A DNA stretch of 64,000 bases from Mycteria americana (taxonomy: Eukaryota > Chordata > Aves > Ciconiiformes > Ciconiidae). The position numbers were made by a program, and so were the translations under genes. The notes under the pieces were generated by a model. It searched no databases. It was given only the letters and a program-made list of their open reading frames with translations, and was not told the origin of the DNA. The DNA is taken from positions 40,601,501-40,665,500 of the forward strand of contig NC_134368.1 of assembly GCF_035582795.1 (NCBI RefSeq), read 5' to 3'. Position 1 is the first letter of the stretch; the number at the start of each line of letters is the position of its first letter. This document shows, piece by piece, positions 1 through 13,300 of the stretch.

Positions 1-99
1 GAAACCCATCAAAGCGAGTCATTGGGAGCAGCCCTCTGGATCACCTTTCACACTAAGGGGGGTCACTGTGTAGGGGTGTGGCACACACCATGGGATGCA

Positions 100-812
100 G
101 GGAAGAACATTTTGGAAAGCAGCTTTGCAGGAAAAGACTTGGTTCCAGTGGGCAGCAAGCTGAACATCAGCCAACAATGTGTCCTTGCAGCAAAGGCAGC
201 TAACGATACATGCTGGGATCCAGCATTAGGAGGAGTGTTGCCAGTAGGTCAAGGGAGGCCATCCTTCCCCTCTACTCAGCACTGGGCAGGTCACACCCGG
301 AGTAGTGTGTCCCCTTCTGGGGTCCTCAGTACAAGAGAGACATGGACATACTGGAGAGAGTCCAGTGGAGGGCCACAAAGATGAGTAAGGGACTGGAGCA
401 TCTCTCCTATGAGGAAAGGTTGAGAGAGCTGGGACTGTTCAGCCTGGAGAAGTGAAGGCTCAGGGGGGATCTCATCAATGTATATCAGTACCTCAAGGGA
501 GGCTGTAAAGAAGACAGAGCCAGGCCCTTTTCAGTGGTGCTCAGTGACAGCACAAGAGGCAATGGACACAAACTGAACCACACGAGGTTCCCTCTGAACA
601 GCAGGAAACACTTTTTGACTCTGAGGGTGATCGAACACTGGCGCAGGTTGTGCACAGAGAGGTTGTGGAGTCTCCAGCCCTGGAGATACTCAAAAGCCAT
701 CGGGACATTGTCCGGGGCTACCGGCTCTAGGTGGCCCTGCTCAGGCAAGGGGGTTGGACCAGATGACCTCCAGAGGACCCTCCCAGCCTCAACCATTCTG
801 TGATTCTGTGAA
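100..812 (+). mobile_element. CR1 LINE, 3'-terminal fragment
   Basis: This is a 5'-truncated CR1 non-LTR retrotransposon in plus orientation. The text contains typical CR1 phrases: a stretch about balls of 'tactcagcactgg' near 276, 'gtacaagagagacatggac' near 330, 'gttggaccagatgacctcc' near 752, and the diagnostic end with tandem ATTCTGTG octamers at about 793-810. No intact ORF remains; the open frames here are read-through of the repeat. The left boundary is gradual and is set by similarity as I remember the family. CR1 does not make target duplications, so none is expected. Confidence 0.9.
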
Positions 813-3800
813 CTGGAGTGGGGCTGCAGCCTTGGGATTTTCTATGTCCAGGTCCTCACAACTGGAGAGACTAGGATCCAGGAGCAGCTACTGGGCAGAC
901 TGAGCAGCTGAGCCTAGTTACTGGAGGGATCCACACTGCCCATATATATATATGTATATATTCCGGTGTATCCCGGTGCTCTGTGTGCTTGTGCCTACTG
1001 GGAAGACATTTTCAGACTCACTGCTTGTTGGACCTGGGGGCACTGCCGTAGCCTCACCTCCCTCAGGCTGTCAGATCCAGCATGATATGCTTTCCTCTAA
1101 CAGAACCAGTTATGATAAATTCAGAACTGTTAATTTTGTAGCTTCCCTTTATCTTAAGTATCTTTGACACAAGTCAGCTTTTTTTTCCATTCTACTTCAT
1201 CTCTTCTGCAAAGTCATAAAGCTGGCAAAATGTAACAACAGCTCTGCTCAGCTCAATAAATATGGATCCAAATGTATAAAAAACAAGTGGTAGTTATTGT
1301 TTGTTATTACCAGTTACACGCTTCATCAAGAACTTCTGTTATCAATGTTCAAAAGCCCTGAGAATCCTGGCAGCAGCCTCTGACCAGTTTCATTCCCCAG
1401 TATGCATAATGTAAATACCATTGCTGCTACATTCTAGCAGTGCTAGTCGTTCTTAGGGGCATACATTATGTTCGTACAGATTGTACAGGGCACTAATTCT
1501 ATCATTACCAGGAAGCAGCTGTTTTCTTATCAGCAACTTGGAAAGTCAGCTTCATTGAAATCAACAATGCACAGGATAATTTTGCCTGCTAGTATTTTTG
1601 AATGCTTTTCCTCCACTTAAAAGCTCTTTTGTCTGCCTCCTGAATGTCCAGGATTCAGCAATCATCCCCAACCCAAAACAGAAGGCTTTTCTTAAACATC
1701 ATAATAATTTTAAAATAAATTTGTCTTTCTCTTTTACCTGCTGTCTTTAAAAGCCTTTTGGTATATTCAAGTCATAGTTTCAAACTTCCCTTTCCAATTA
1801 GGAAGATAAAAATTTATATTTTTGGTTAGCTGAAAGCTGAGATTCTTTCTTGATGACACGATTCACAAAGAGAGCTTTTAAGAGAAACAACAAATATGGC
1901 AAGGCTCACAATGCAATAATGACGGATGGTGTCATGGCGTAGGCTTTAAATTAAGTAAATATATATACGTATTGCTGCAGAACCAGGGCCACAGTCACTA
2001 CAGTTTGGTGTATCCACTTCATCCATGTACAGAAAGAATGCAAAGGAAGCTGAAAACAGACAGTAAACTTATTAGCAGGCACACTAACCTTCTAATTGAA
2101 AACAAGGGACTACAGGGAAAAAAAAAATTAAGTCAAATCAGAAGCAGATTTGAGAAATGTATGTTCTTCCCGTAAAGAAAAAGTTTTTCATTTATGTTCA
2201 TTCTGTAAAAAAGTTGTGGACTTCTGTTGGCCAATATAAAGCTAATAAAACCTGACTCTCCAAATATCCAGTTAAAAACTTTATAAATTCAATCTAGAAA
2301 AGACTAATCCATGTATGTATCTAAAAGCTATGGGACGAAATCCCTTGTTGAAAAAAAAAGAAACTTGGATAAAGCCATATCGGGAAATCCTTTCCCATTC
2401 TTCAGTGCAATGTACCAGGTCAATTGCTCAGAAATAAAGGGTTAATAATCAGTTCCTGTGTATATTAAATTACTTATAATTACTCATTTTGTGGTCAAAG
2501 TAGGGATGACTTCAGAACAAATACATTTTAAGGATTCAGACTTAACTCAGGTAAATAATCCAGGTTTCTGCTTGGCTTTCCAGAGGAAGTTACTGGTTAT
2601 GTGACTGAATTTTTACATGAAAGTGAGCAAAAATGCTACAATAACAGTTCCATGATATTATGGGTTTGGTTTCACCCATCTGTATGAGTCATTTTACTGG
2701 GTGATACATAGAAGCTATTAGCTAATCTACACAGACGTTAAAACCAGCAAGATTTCACACTATGTAACATGGTGGATGGAAATGCCGTCGTAGTAACTGC
2801 CGTGCTGTAAGCTGGCATTTTATAACAACAGGTTCTTCCTTGTGTCACTGGTCTTGCATGAAGCTGGAGAAGACAGTGTGGGATATGAACAAGACCTTGT
2901 AAGTCAAAAACATATTTCACAGAGTTACCAGTTATGGCAGCTTTAAAGCTTGCTGGCTGGTGGGAATCTCAACAGAAAAGCTTCTGGTAGGCTTGTGCGC
3001 AACTGCGTGTGTATCTGTATTTGCATGCATATAACTCAACAGAGACCTCACTCGGGGCTACTGGGCAGGCTCAGGAGTGTCCTAAAACTGTGCATTCGCA
3101 CTTTATCATATATCTATAGATAAAGATGGAAATTTATCACATATTTTAACAGGCTGTTATGTGTTAGGAACTTCACTGGTCATCTCCATACTTGCAGAGC
3201 CTGTAGCAACTCAGACAACACAAAAAGGCTGTTCAGAATTGTAACAAAAAGAGTTGTAAAAGTTTTGCAGAGTTTTTACAGGTGACTGGCCACTTTTTTC
3301 TGTTTTCCAGTACTTAATAGGTAAATATTCTTGTTTTGTTAGTTTTACCCTGATGATAAACAACCTATATTGTTCTTAAACTTCTGTTGCATTATGTTGC
3401 CACTGCACGTCCCTATTAAAACAGAATAGCAAAGAAAGGTTTTAGTAGGGTTTATAATGTTCTGGTGGAGTTGGACCCTACTATCCCCAAGGTGAGAGCC
3501 ACCTCTGGTTGCAAAAGGCTTCTGATGTTTTGGGGATTTGTTTACTTTTAATATGGACAGCAAAAAGAAACAAAAAACATAGGACCAATTCTCCTGAATT
3601 GAAGCATATATTTTAATAATAGCCAAGAGCTACTTTTTACATGGTCCCCTAACAAAACAAATCATAAGCATCAGAAACTCAGAGATATATAACAGGCCCA
3701 GTCCAAAAATAATTAAATGTCCCAAATAATTATTGTCCACTTGACAATTACAGCAGGGGTACAATCTATCAAAGGAACGAAGGGATAATTGAGACAATTT

Positions 3801-6800
3801 GACAGAAAGTGCTCAGGACAAAAGAGTGCTGGGTCAGACAGACTAAACCATCAGTGTTATAAAGCACCACAGCAGCAAAAACTTCTAAATATAAACATTG
3901 CCCATTGCCCTAGAGTAAAAAGTATGGACAGCTTAAAAGACAACAAATTAACCAGTCAAGTCGCATAATGAAACTTGAGAAAGCAAAAGGCTGCCTACAG
4001 AGAACTGGGCAGAGAGTTAGCCTTGCATGAGGTCATTCTGAAAAACAGCAAAGATTGAATCTGCCTGATGGAAAGTATTTCATTAATTCACAAGGCAAAT
4101 GAGAAAAAGAAGATCTTGGCTCTATATAACACAGTATCCGTATTTTAACACCTCACATTTTATGTCTATAAAAGCAAGATTTAATATTGAAGTGATCAAA
4201 TGATATAGGCAGCCTATCCATTGCATGCACAGTGAAAAGGGGAATTGCAACTAATCCAGCTGCTGGTCTCCACCTCTGCAGCGTCTTCTTCTGGCCCTGT
4301 AGTGCAGACCTCGTTTTGCCGCAGGTCCCCAGGAGAGAGCTGCCAGCTCTCACCAGCTCCACTGGGCTGGTGCTCCTGCTGCCTCTAGCCCACGGCTCGC
4401 AGCCTCCTCTGGGCACTTTCTAAAGCATCAGTGTTGTGAGAAAAGAGAGAAAAAACAGGAACTCATACACGAAGCTATCCACTACTTCCTCTGTTCTGAA
4501 CCAGTCTTCACATCCGCGCTTACTGCTCTGATACAACTAGAGCAGATATACTTCAGAAACTCATTCTAATAAAGTATTTCTAATTCATGGCTGTAATCAG
4601 GCTTTTCTCACTGACTGAAATTAACTCTTCCCATTGAGGTGACTGAGCTGCACGCGCTCCCTTCGGCACCACGCTCCATTCCTGACACTTCAGGCATAAG
4701 TACTAGAGGTGATGTGGTCTGCTGGTTCCCTGAGCTATCCCTAAATACCTCGTGTGACTCTTGTGGGCTTTGCAATCTACCACAACCTCATGTATTTTCT
4801 ACTTAAGGTGTAGGTAGAGTATGAATTCTTATGAGCATAAAATAAAAAAGTAGGACTATGAATTAATCGGCATTTCTTTATTGCAATCCAGTGTAAAACA
4901 TTTATCTAGTGCAGTTACTTCTGATCAGTACACCTCTGCTGTTAAATTTGCTACAAATTACATACTACATTGCCACCTAGTGAATGAATTTGGAAATTCA
5001 ACTAAAATAAAATGGAGTGTGCAGCAGTATTTTTACGATACAGGTATCCTGAAAATTCACATCTCTGGCTCCCTTGTGACAGTCATGCGGTGTGTAAGCA
5101 GGTGTTCACGGACCATCTGAATCCTTGTGCCTGTGTGCGCGTTTGTGCATGTGTACATTGCCCTGCCTAATCACAATGCACATATGCATAATTATGAGTC
5201 TATTTGCAATATATTCACTTTGATGGACGTAAGTTTTACCCTGTAAAATATATATATGCTGCCACCAATGTCAAGGAAGAATAGAAACCTTACATGGTGC
5301 TGTCTGTCATGCTTGTCATCAAACCACCTATGCCTAGGTGACATTAAATCTGATTTGTTCAGAGTGATGAAGCAGTCCAAATCCTGCTTAGATAAAAACG
5401 TAGCACTCATCAGACTGTGTTGGTTTACTTGGACTCTGCTACCAACAAGCTGGCCTATCAGAAGATTTGCCATGGTTTCTAAGATAGAGTGGGGGGATAA
5501 AAGATCTGTGGTGGAGCTCCTGGACTGACAAATTGCAAGTGGTATCTTGACAACCACCATATGAGCTTTTATGTCATGCTCAAGGCAGTTTAAGGACTGA
5601 CATGGGACATGGCAATGCCAGACAAGAGTAGACAAGATGAAAATGTGCTGATGAGAGATTATGAAGGCATAAGACAGTGCTGTACTGAAAACTTTTGAAT
5701 GTACTCAATCACTCTGACTGTCAACAGAGTTGTTTCAGATGACATCTTCCTCACCACCACTTTCCACCAACCAGGCAAGGTCAAGACCTGAGAAATTTAA
5801 GGACCAGTTTTTCATTACTTTTTCCTGCAGGAAACATCCAGTTTCTAAGCAAAAGTTGACAAAATGAATTACATGACAGGGATGGCCTGTTTGGAAAACT
5901 CTGGATCATTATATCGAAAGACTACTTTAACGCTACAGCTGTTGCCGTATTTTGTGAGTGTGTCTATATAGAAGGATACATCCATACAAAAATACAATTC
6001 CTAATAAACATGAAACAAGTGTAAATTATTCATGGCATATATGTCAGCCCAGATTTTTTTTCTAGTATTTTTGAGTTTGTGATTAGGATTTCACATTTTT
6101 TGAGTAGTAAAAAGCAAAGTATGCTTCACTATCAGCTGGAAATGGAAGAAGTTCCTTGCAATGGTGTCCTTCATTTTAAGTGGATACGTATGGGCATTAG
6201 AGTGCAATTAAGTGGTAACCTATAATTTACAATTTTTTGGCTTCAAAGTCTGTTTGCTTGCATGCATATATATATTTACAATCTTTATTGCTCTCTAGAA
6301 CAGTACTGGACAACAGAGCCAAATGCAGCTGATCCAGCTGTGTATCTAATTACTAAGTCATTTGCTGATCAAGGGTCATTCTCAGTGGTATACTTCCTCA
6401 GCTGGGTTCGTTCTTGTTGGTATAAAATAACCAGAATGCAGTCAAATACATACAGTGTATGGAACCAGATACACTTATATTTCACAAGTTAAACAATGCA
6501 AAATGCTGCTTGAAAGTCCACACGCATATCTTACAATGTCGAATGGAGAGGAAGTTCTGTGTCCCATCTGGTTTTCAAGGGAATTTTATTATATCTTTTA
6601 GATATATTTTTCAGCTTCTGGGTATTATGTTTATTACATGGATTGATTTGTAATCTGTTTTTCTCCTTGACTGAAACCTGTTTTTATGAGTGAGACACTA
6701 AAATAACATGCTTTTTCATCTGCTAGTTCTTATAGACTATAGATAGAATCATAATTTCATACTGTCTGTAGACGAGCAGGAGTCTGTATTTGCTACTTCA

Positions 6801-8656
6801 AAGCCAAATATGTGCAAAGTTAATGAATGTAAGTTCTTTAAACACAAGCAGAGGCATTGCTTATAACTAATGCTTGTATAATTCTAGGAGTAAATACTAG
6901 TCAAAAAAGACACTTTTGTTGGAATATCTTTTAATGAGCAAAAAATAAATTGCAGAAAAAAAACATGCCAAACTTTTAAAATTACAGACTTACTCATTTC
7001 ACATTATCTGGTCTATTTAATATCCGATTAATATTCTAGATTTTATTTCAAAGTGCAGAACAGACTTAGTGTCTATGTATTTTTATATACTTATGTAGAA
7101 ATAGAAGTGTCACAGACCATATGACATTATCGCAGTACACACATCACTATGGGGAAATTACAGAAAAAAAATGGAATGATAAAAATACTAACAGCTTAAC
7201 TTTGAATACATACAAGAAAGAAAACTGAAACTGCTGAGGTGATAAACATTGTAAATTGAATTGACACCAGCCGTTGTTCAAAGGAGGTGAATCCTTTGCC
7301 AGAATAATCACCTGAAAGAATGGCCCACCACTATCGTACATCGATGGAGCCATTTTTCACAAAGCACTGGATGGTATTTTTGGTATTAGAAAATAATGCA
7401 ATCCTTGATTCTGTACACTTTTTTTTTGCAAAGTAAACACAATTCATACATCTGATAGGAAATTATACACTATTAGAATGCATGTTTGATTGGAGCAAAC
7501 TCTGATAAGAGCAATGAATAAAACATAATACACAATTTTAGAAATCGCTTTAGAGAAAAGTGATGGCACTGTTTCAGTCATAGCTCAGATGACAGCAACC
7601 ATCTTTGTTCCCATAATGGTTTTACTGATTAAAGTAGCTCCCAGGTGGTACATTACTTAGCCATGATCGTATTTCCAATTCAAGGATTACTGAAATTAAT
7701 AAATGTGAGAAAAGATTTCTAAACAAATAATAAGACGTATTTTCTCTCGAAGTCTGTAAGTAGTTTCCTCTTAAATATTATTTGCTGAGATAGGCCTTTT
7801 GCACAAAATTTCATTAAATGTGTCACATGGATTAAGTCAAAACTTCAAATTCACTGTTTATGGGTAATTCTTACAATTTGAGAAAGAATTTAACAAAATA
7901 AATGATATGGAAAAATCAGCCACATTTTGTTCAATTTGTTATAACCCAGGACAAGGGCAACTCCTCAGGATTCCCCATTCCTCCTCCCTGCTGCCATATT
8001 CCCAGTAACTTGTGGTTTGATTAAAATACATTAAATGGGTATGTTTTCAAAAACATTTTAGTTGTCATGTGGGGGGTTTTCTGAAGAAACTACGCTTTAT
8101 CAGTTAATTATGCCCTTTTATCATTACTATTATTTCAATAGCAATGCACGCAATTCTTTAACGGTGTACAAAAGATTGTTAGACATTTTTTGTACTGAGA
8201 TCATATTGTTTAAAATAGACATAGGAAAGAAAGATATGCACAATAGAAAAGAAAAAATATTTCAAAGAAGTTCATTTAAGATGATGTTGGTAGGTAGAAA
8301 TGAAGAATACTAGGCTCTTAAGAAGCAGGGTGGACGTACTTCAGTCATCCACACCCCATTCTATATTGCTCCGTTCATTGTGTCTTCTCTAATGTGTGCT
8401 GTTCTTCCTTAGTGACTCTCACAGCCACACTAGATCTCAGGTCTTCATTTGTCTTCCCTAGAGATGCTCTGTAGTTGTGCAGGCACTGGTGGATGCCAAG
8501 AGACAGAGTCCTCTGAACATACTTACATGTGGGTCTTACTGCCGTGAAAGAGGCAGGGCTGCAGGTTGTTTAGCACATTTCTTAAAAGTAGAAGATGGAG
8601 ATCTAGAGCCAGTGTGTCCAGATAGCTCTAGATTTAAGTCCAGGCTGTTCAGTATT
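813..8656. other. Intergenic DNA, no gene recognised
   Basis: AT-rich single-copy-looking DNA. It holds a short (TA)n run at about 943-960 and scattered short open frames with no recognisable domain, codon pattern or splice context. The longest is 147 codons on the minus strand at 5192-5635; I could not match it to any family. I see no RNA gene. Confidence 0.6.
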
Positions 8657-8765
8657 GAATCATCGAATCATTTAGGTTGGACAAGACCCTTAACATCATT
8701 GAGTCCAACCATTAACCTAACACTACCAAGTTCACCGCTAAACCATGTCCCTAAGTGCCACATCA
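8657..8765 (-). mobile_element. CR1 LINE 3'-end fragment, antisense
   Basis: A 109-bp piece reading 'gaatcatttaggttgg...' through 'aaccatgtccctaagtgcc' is the reverse complement of a common avian CR1 3' segment. The terminal octamer sits at the low-coordinate end (GAATCATCGAATCATT). It is a short, non-coding insertion. Confidence 0.85.
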
Positions 8766-9194
8766 ATTAGTTCACTGCTGTCTGTTCAGGGGATTATATT
8801 TCAAAGAAACATCTTGAGATTTAAGTCAGATATAAGTTGGTTGTTCAGAAACTAGCCGCAGGCCAGGCCACACTTCCAAAGGGTTTTGGATTCCTACCTC
8901 CTATTGTGTCTGTACTTTCACGTAGTTGCTAGTCCGGGAACCTAAGCATGAGTCAGGAGCTTAAAATAGTTTTGTGGATCTAGGCTAGGTCCATGACTCT
9001 ACTGCAAACTATCATGTATTTCAAATGTCACACGGTATTCCCTCTAAATATAAATTTGTAAATATAAACTGTTTTTTCGCACTACATCTCTGGTAATTCT
9101 GCTTACAGGGGAGTCAGACATGATAAATTAGTCCTATTATGTGAAGCAACATCATAAGCATGCAAATCTGGGTGTTTTCTGGTGAGTGAATTGT
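8766..9194. other. Intergenic DNA, nothing recognised
   Basis: A 430-bp spacer between the CR1 fragment and the solo LTR. No gene, RNA or repeat was seen in it. Confidence 0.5.
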
Positions 9195-9199
9195 CAGTA

Positions 9200-10321
9200 T
9201 GTATTGGGTTTGCATGGCAAGGTTTTGGTAGCAGGGGGGCTACAGGGGTGGCTTCTGTCAGAAGCTGCTAGAAGCTTCCCCTATGTCCAACAGAGCCAAT
9301 GCCAGCCGGCTCCAAGACAGACCCGCCACTGGCCAAGGCCGAGCCCATCAGCGATGGTGGTAGTGCCTCTGGGATAACATAGTTAAGAAGGGGGAAAAAA
9401 ACTGCACAACTGCAGCTGAAGAGAGGAGAATATGTGAGAGACACAGCCCTGCAGACACCAAGGTCAGTGAAGAAGGAGGGGGAGGAGGTGCTGCAGGTGC
9501 CGGAGCAGAGATTCCCCTGCAGCCCCTGGTGAAGACCATGGTGAGGCAGGCTGTGCCCCTGCAGCCCATGGAGGTCCACGGTGGAGTAGATATCCACCTG
9601 CAGCCCATGGAGGACCCCACGCCGGAGCAGGTGGATGCTGTGACCCCATGGGAAGCCCACGCTGGAGCAGGCTCCTGCCAGGACCTGTGGACCCGTGGAG
9701 AGAGGAGCCCATGCTGAGGCAGGTTTGCTGGCAGGACTTGTGACCCCATGGGGGACCCACACTGGAGCAGTCTGTCCCTGAAGGACTGCACCCCATGGAA
9801 GGGACCCACGCTGGAGCAGTTTGTGAAGAACTGCAGCCCGTGGGAAGGACTCACGTTGGAGAAGTTCGTGGAGGACTGTCTCCCGTGGGAGGGACCCCAC
9901 ACTGGAGCAGGGAAGGAGTGTGAGGAGTCCTCCCCCTGAGGAGGAAGGAGCGGCAGAGACAAGGCGTGATGAACTGACCACAGCCCCCATTCCCCGTCCC
10001 CCTGCACCGCTGAGGGGGAGGAGGTAGAGAAAATCAGGAGTGAAGTTGAGCCCGGGAAGAAGGGAGGGGTAGGGGGAAGGTGTTTTAAGATTTAGTTTTT
10101 ATTTCTCATCCTACTCTGATTTGGTTGGTAATAAACTAAACTAATTTCCCCAAGTCAAGTCTGTTTTGCCCGTGATGGTAATGGGTGAGTGATCTCTCCC
10201 TGCCCTTATCTCGACCCACGAGCCTTTCGCTGTATTTTCTCTCCCCTGTCCAGCTGAGCAGGAGGAGTGATAGAGCAGCTTTGGTGGGCACCTGGCATCC
10301 AGCCAGGGTCAGCCCACCACA
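9200..10321 (+). mobile_element. Solo LTR, avian ERVL-like, 1122 bp
   Basis: The element starts TGTATTGGGTTTGC and ends CCCACCACA, so it has the TG...CA ends of an LTR. It is flanked by a perfect 5-bp target duplication, CAGTA at 9195-9199 and again at 10322-10326. A polyadenylation signal AATAAA lies at 10130-10135. No primer site, gag, pol or env follows, so it is a solo LTR left by recombination between two LTRs. The middle (about 9520-9920) is a degenerate minisatellite rich in CCATGG, GGGACCCAC and CTGGAGCAG blocks. Open frames of up to 240 codons on the minus strand come from this repeat structure and the GC content and are not genes. Assignment to an ERVL-type family is from memory of common bird LTRs and from the 5-bp duplication. 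Confidence 0.9.
9520..9920 (+). repeat. Degenerate minisatellite inside the LTR
   Basis: Imperfect tandem units of roughly 50-70 bp, each carrying a CC(A/G)TGG block followed by GACCC(A/C)AC(A/G)C and (C/T)GGAG(C/A)AG. At least six units can be followed by eye. It is an internal expansion of the LTR U3/R region. Confidence 0.7.
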
Positions 10322-10326
10322 CAGTA

Positions 10327-13300
10327 CAAGGGTTAATCCAAGCAGCAATACACCATCTATTAGTCTTAAAACAGATTTCACTAATACAAGCTAATGGAGT
10401 AATTCCAGTAGAATAAGAGACACCCCTACATTTGTATTGCTTGTGATTATGAATTTGAATCTCTAGCTGAAATACAGTCAGCTAGAGCCAGGTACCATAT
10501 GGTTATCCATACTATAGCTCAACAGATATCCCCCAAGCTGCACAGCTGTCCTTAATATATATGAACACAAAGAACACGTTAGAATATATAATACAACAAA
10601 TACGGATAAATAGGGGGAAAGCTGTTAACATAGTTCCTCTCAATAAGAAATGTGTAGCATTTACGCACATGTATAGTAAGTGAAAATTCTGGCAGATCCT
10701 CTTTACACCCAAATGCAAAAATCATTATTTCTATTTAGAAGCTTGATCATTTTTATCGAGTCACAATACAGGCATCTGGTACCAGAGCAGCTCAAAATTA
10801 TGACCTGTTTGGATGGAGGTCTGTAAAGTAACACCATAGTTTCAGTATGACATTATCCAGTTTTTCATCAAGTCTTACAGCTCCTTTAAGTAAAGTCTAA
10901 GTGATGTTATTGCTATAGTGATTGACAAAGGTCGTCAAATTTCAAATTTTGGAGCAAAACTAGATTAGCTTCTAAATAAGAGTAGCTAGAAGGCTATTGG
11001 GAAAATTAACAGATAATAAAGGCACTGGACTTGACCAATTTTAGCAATTTTAGCTCAGTGATGTTTTTGTTTTTAGAAATATTTTAGAAAATGTTTTTCT
11101 GAACAGATGTATACAAATGCTTTTATGAAAGTCAAGACAATGTAAAGATGACCACAGAGTATCGTAAATGAACTCAGTAATTGCTGTCTTGCACACCATT
11201 AGATGTGTTGTTACAGACTAAGGGAGCTCCAGGTCAGAAGGTTGGATATGTCTCCCTTTTTTCTCAAATGGCCACCTAAGTTAGCTAGCCATGTCCCTGC
11301 ATGGCACAGAGCTCCAGGCAATTGCCTGGTAGGTAAACTAGCTCTGCTCATCAGGGAGTAGTCATTTACCAGATACTTCTCCAATGAAGCCAATGGGACC
11401 ATCCACAGCAGTAAGGGTTTAAAAGGTCAGTTTAACTATTATTTATTCACAATCTGAATTTGTATTTATGCTACAAAAGCAATGTAGCCTCCTCTTTCAA
11501 CGTGACTCTAAAGTCTAAGTCTAAAAAGTAATTGTAAAATCACAACCCTGGAGAGAAGAAAACATAGGAAGATATATATTTTATTGAGATTTATCTAGGG
11601 TATGTGATGAGTCTAACTCATCACATTATTCCAAAAGTGAATATCAAAGATGACAGCAAATGCATGAAACAACTCCTTTCTTTCAAGTAAAGGCTTCTAG
11701 AATTTGAGAAACATTTATATAGAATGAAAACACAAAATCTGAAGCAAAATTTTGCTGTTGTTTCAATCTACACAGTCTCCTTTGCATTCTGTGATGTTGC
11801 ACTGGTGTGACCAGGAAACATTGAGATTATTATACTCAAATAATCAGAATAAATCCTTGCAAAGTAAGTAAATTCAGACTCACACCTGCTGCTTAACTGT
11901 TGGCTTGCCCCCTTGTCTCTAGGCATCATATCCTATGATTTCATCAGTACAGAAGGTCAATTTCTGGCACAAAAATGAACTTAAAAATGTAGTGGTAGCT
12001 CATAGCTTCGTATTTCTGTGCTTTGCATCTCAGCCATTTCATCTTAAAATATAGTTGGTAAAATGCTATTAAGAGGGTTTTTGTTCGAGATTCTAGTTTG
12101 TCAGTCTGAAGCCAAAAAGATGTATTTCCCACTTAATAACCCCTGTGGTTAGTATGAGAGTCCAGTGGAACTTGCAAAGGACAGTAATTGAATGGTTGGT
12201 ACATTGCTGAAACAGATTCTCAAAACGACTTTGACCCGATTTGTACACTTCTTCAGTGGTTTAGAAATACTGCAGAGCTGTGGATACATCCAGTTGAGAC
12301 ATCATGGAGTAGGAACTAGCTTTTTACCACTTCTCAGCCCTATTTTTAAAACCTGTCTTCAAAGTTTTTCAACCATCTCTACACTGAACACTATGGGGCT
12401 GTGATACCTCAGCAAGCTTTACGTGGTTGGACTCGAGTACAAGACACAGAAGCCAGTATAAAACAAGGGGCTTGGTTTGCACAGACTAACTATACATGGA
12501 GAAACACGGAATGACATCCGCGTGTCCTAACAAAGACTACAGAGAAAACAAATTGGGCAGAGCACTATGCACAGACATCACGCAATTTTCTTTTCAAAGT
12601 TGGGGTTTACACACTGTAAATTACCTCCCAAAGCAATTATTTATTACTTTGGGGTGTTCTAACCATGAAAATATCACAGTGCTGCATGTGTCAATATGCC
12701 CTCTAGTCTTAGATAATCGTAACTCAGTGAGGATCCTGTTTAAAAGTCTTGGTAGGCATACTTAAACCACATGAAATAGATGTAGACACTGTATGTTGCC
12801 ATATTTCTAAAATAATATTTGTATAATACAAGTTTCTGGTTACCTTCCTTTCAACATTGAAAACTTTAAGTATGCTCATTTAACAATGTCAAGATAACTT
12901 TCAGACTTGGGGGAAGCAAACAATAACTTGCTGTATTTGTCCAACAACTTTATTATTGCCATTGATCACATTTATGAAGAAACCATAAAGTTACAAGGAG
13001 TTGTAATAAAGAAAGCAGTTCCAACAATGTAAAGTGGTCCATTACATGTTCCATATGACAACTTTATTACTGCAGTGGACCAGTATAGCAATTACGAATA
13101 GGAAATATATTACATATAACGTGTTTTGAGACAGAATGCTACAATAGGCCAAAATAATACTGTTTCTGTGACATGTAATAATTATTTTGAGGTTACAAAG
13201 TAAGAAAGCAAGCTACTGTAACTTAGCAATCTGATTTTAAAAAAGTGGTAACAACAGCAAATTTAGCAATGGAAACTTGACTATTATTGTCTAGTTATTA

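Noticed and set aside
22-384. 120-codon frame at the window start
   Set aside because: Most of it is read-through of the CR1 repeat.
5192-5635. 147-codon minus-strand frame
   Set aside because: No recognisable family, no repeat signature and no splice context; kept only as unexplained.
9268-10007. Minus-strand open frames of 240 and 219 codons
   Set aside because: They lie wholly in the solo LTR and come from its GC-rich minisatellite; two overlapping long frames in one repeat argue for composition, not coding.
12943-13085. Two similar AT-rich blocks starting CAACTTTATTA
   Set aside because: Similarity is short and imperfect and may be chance in AT-rich DNA.
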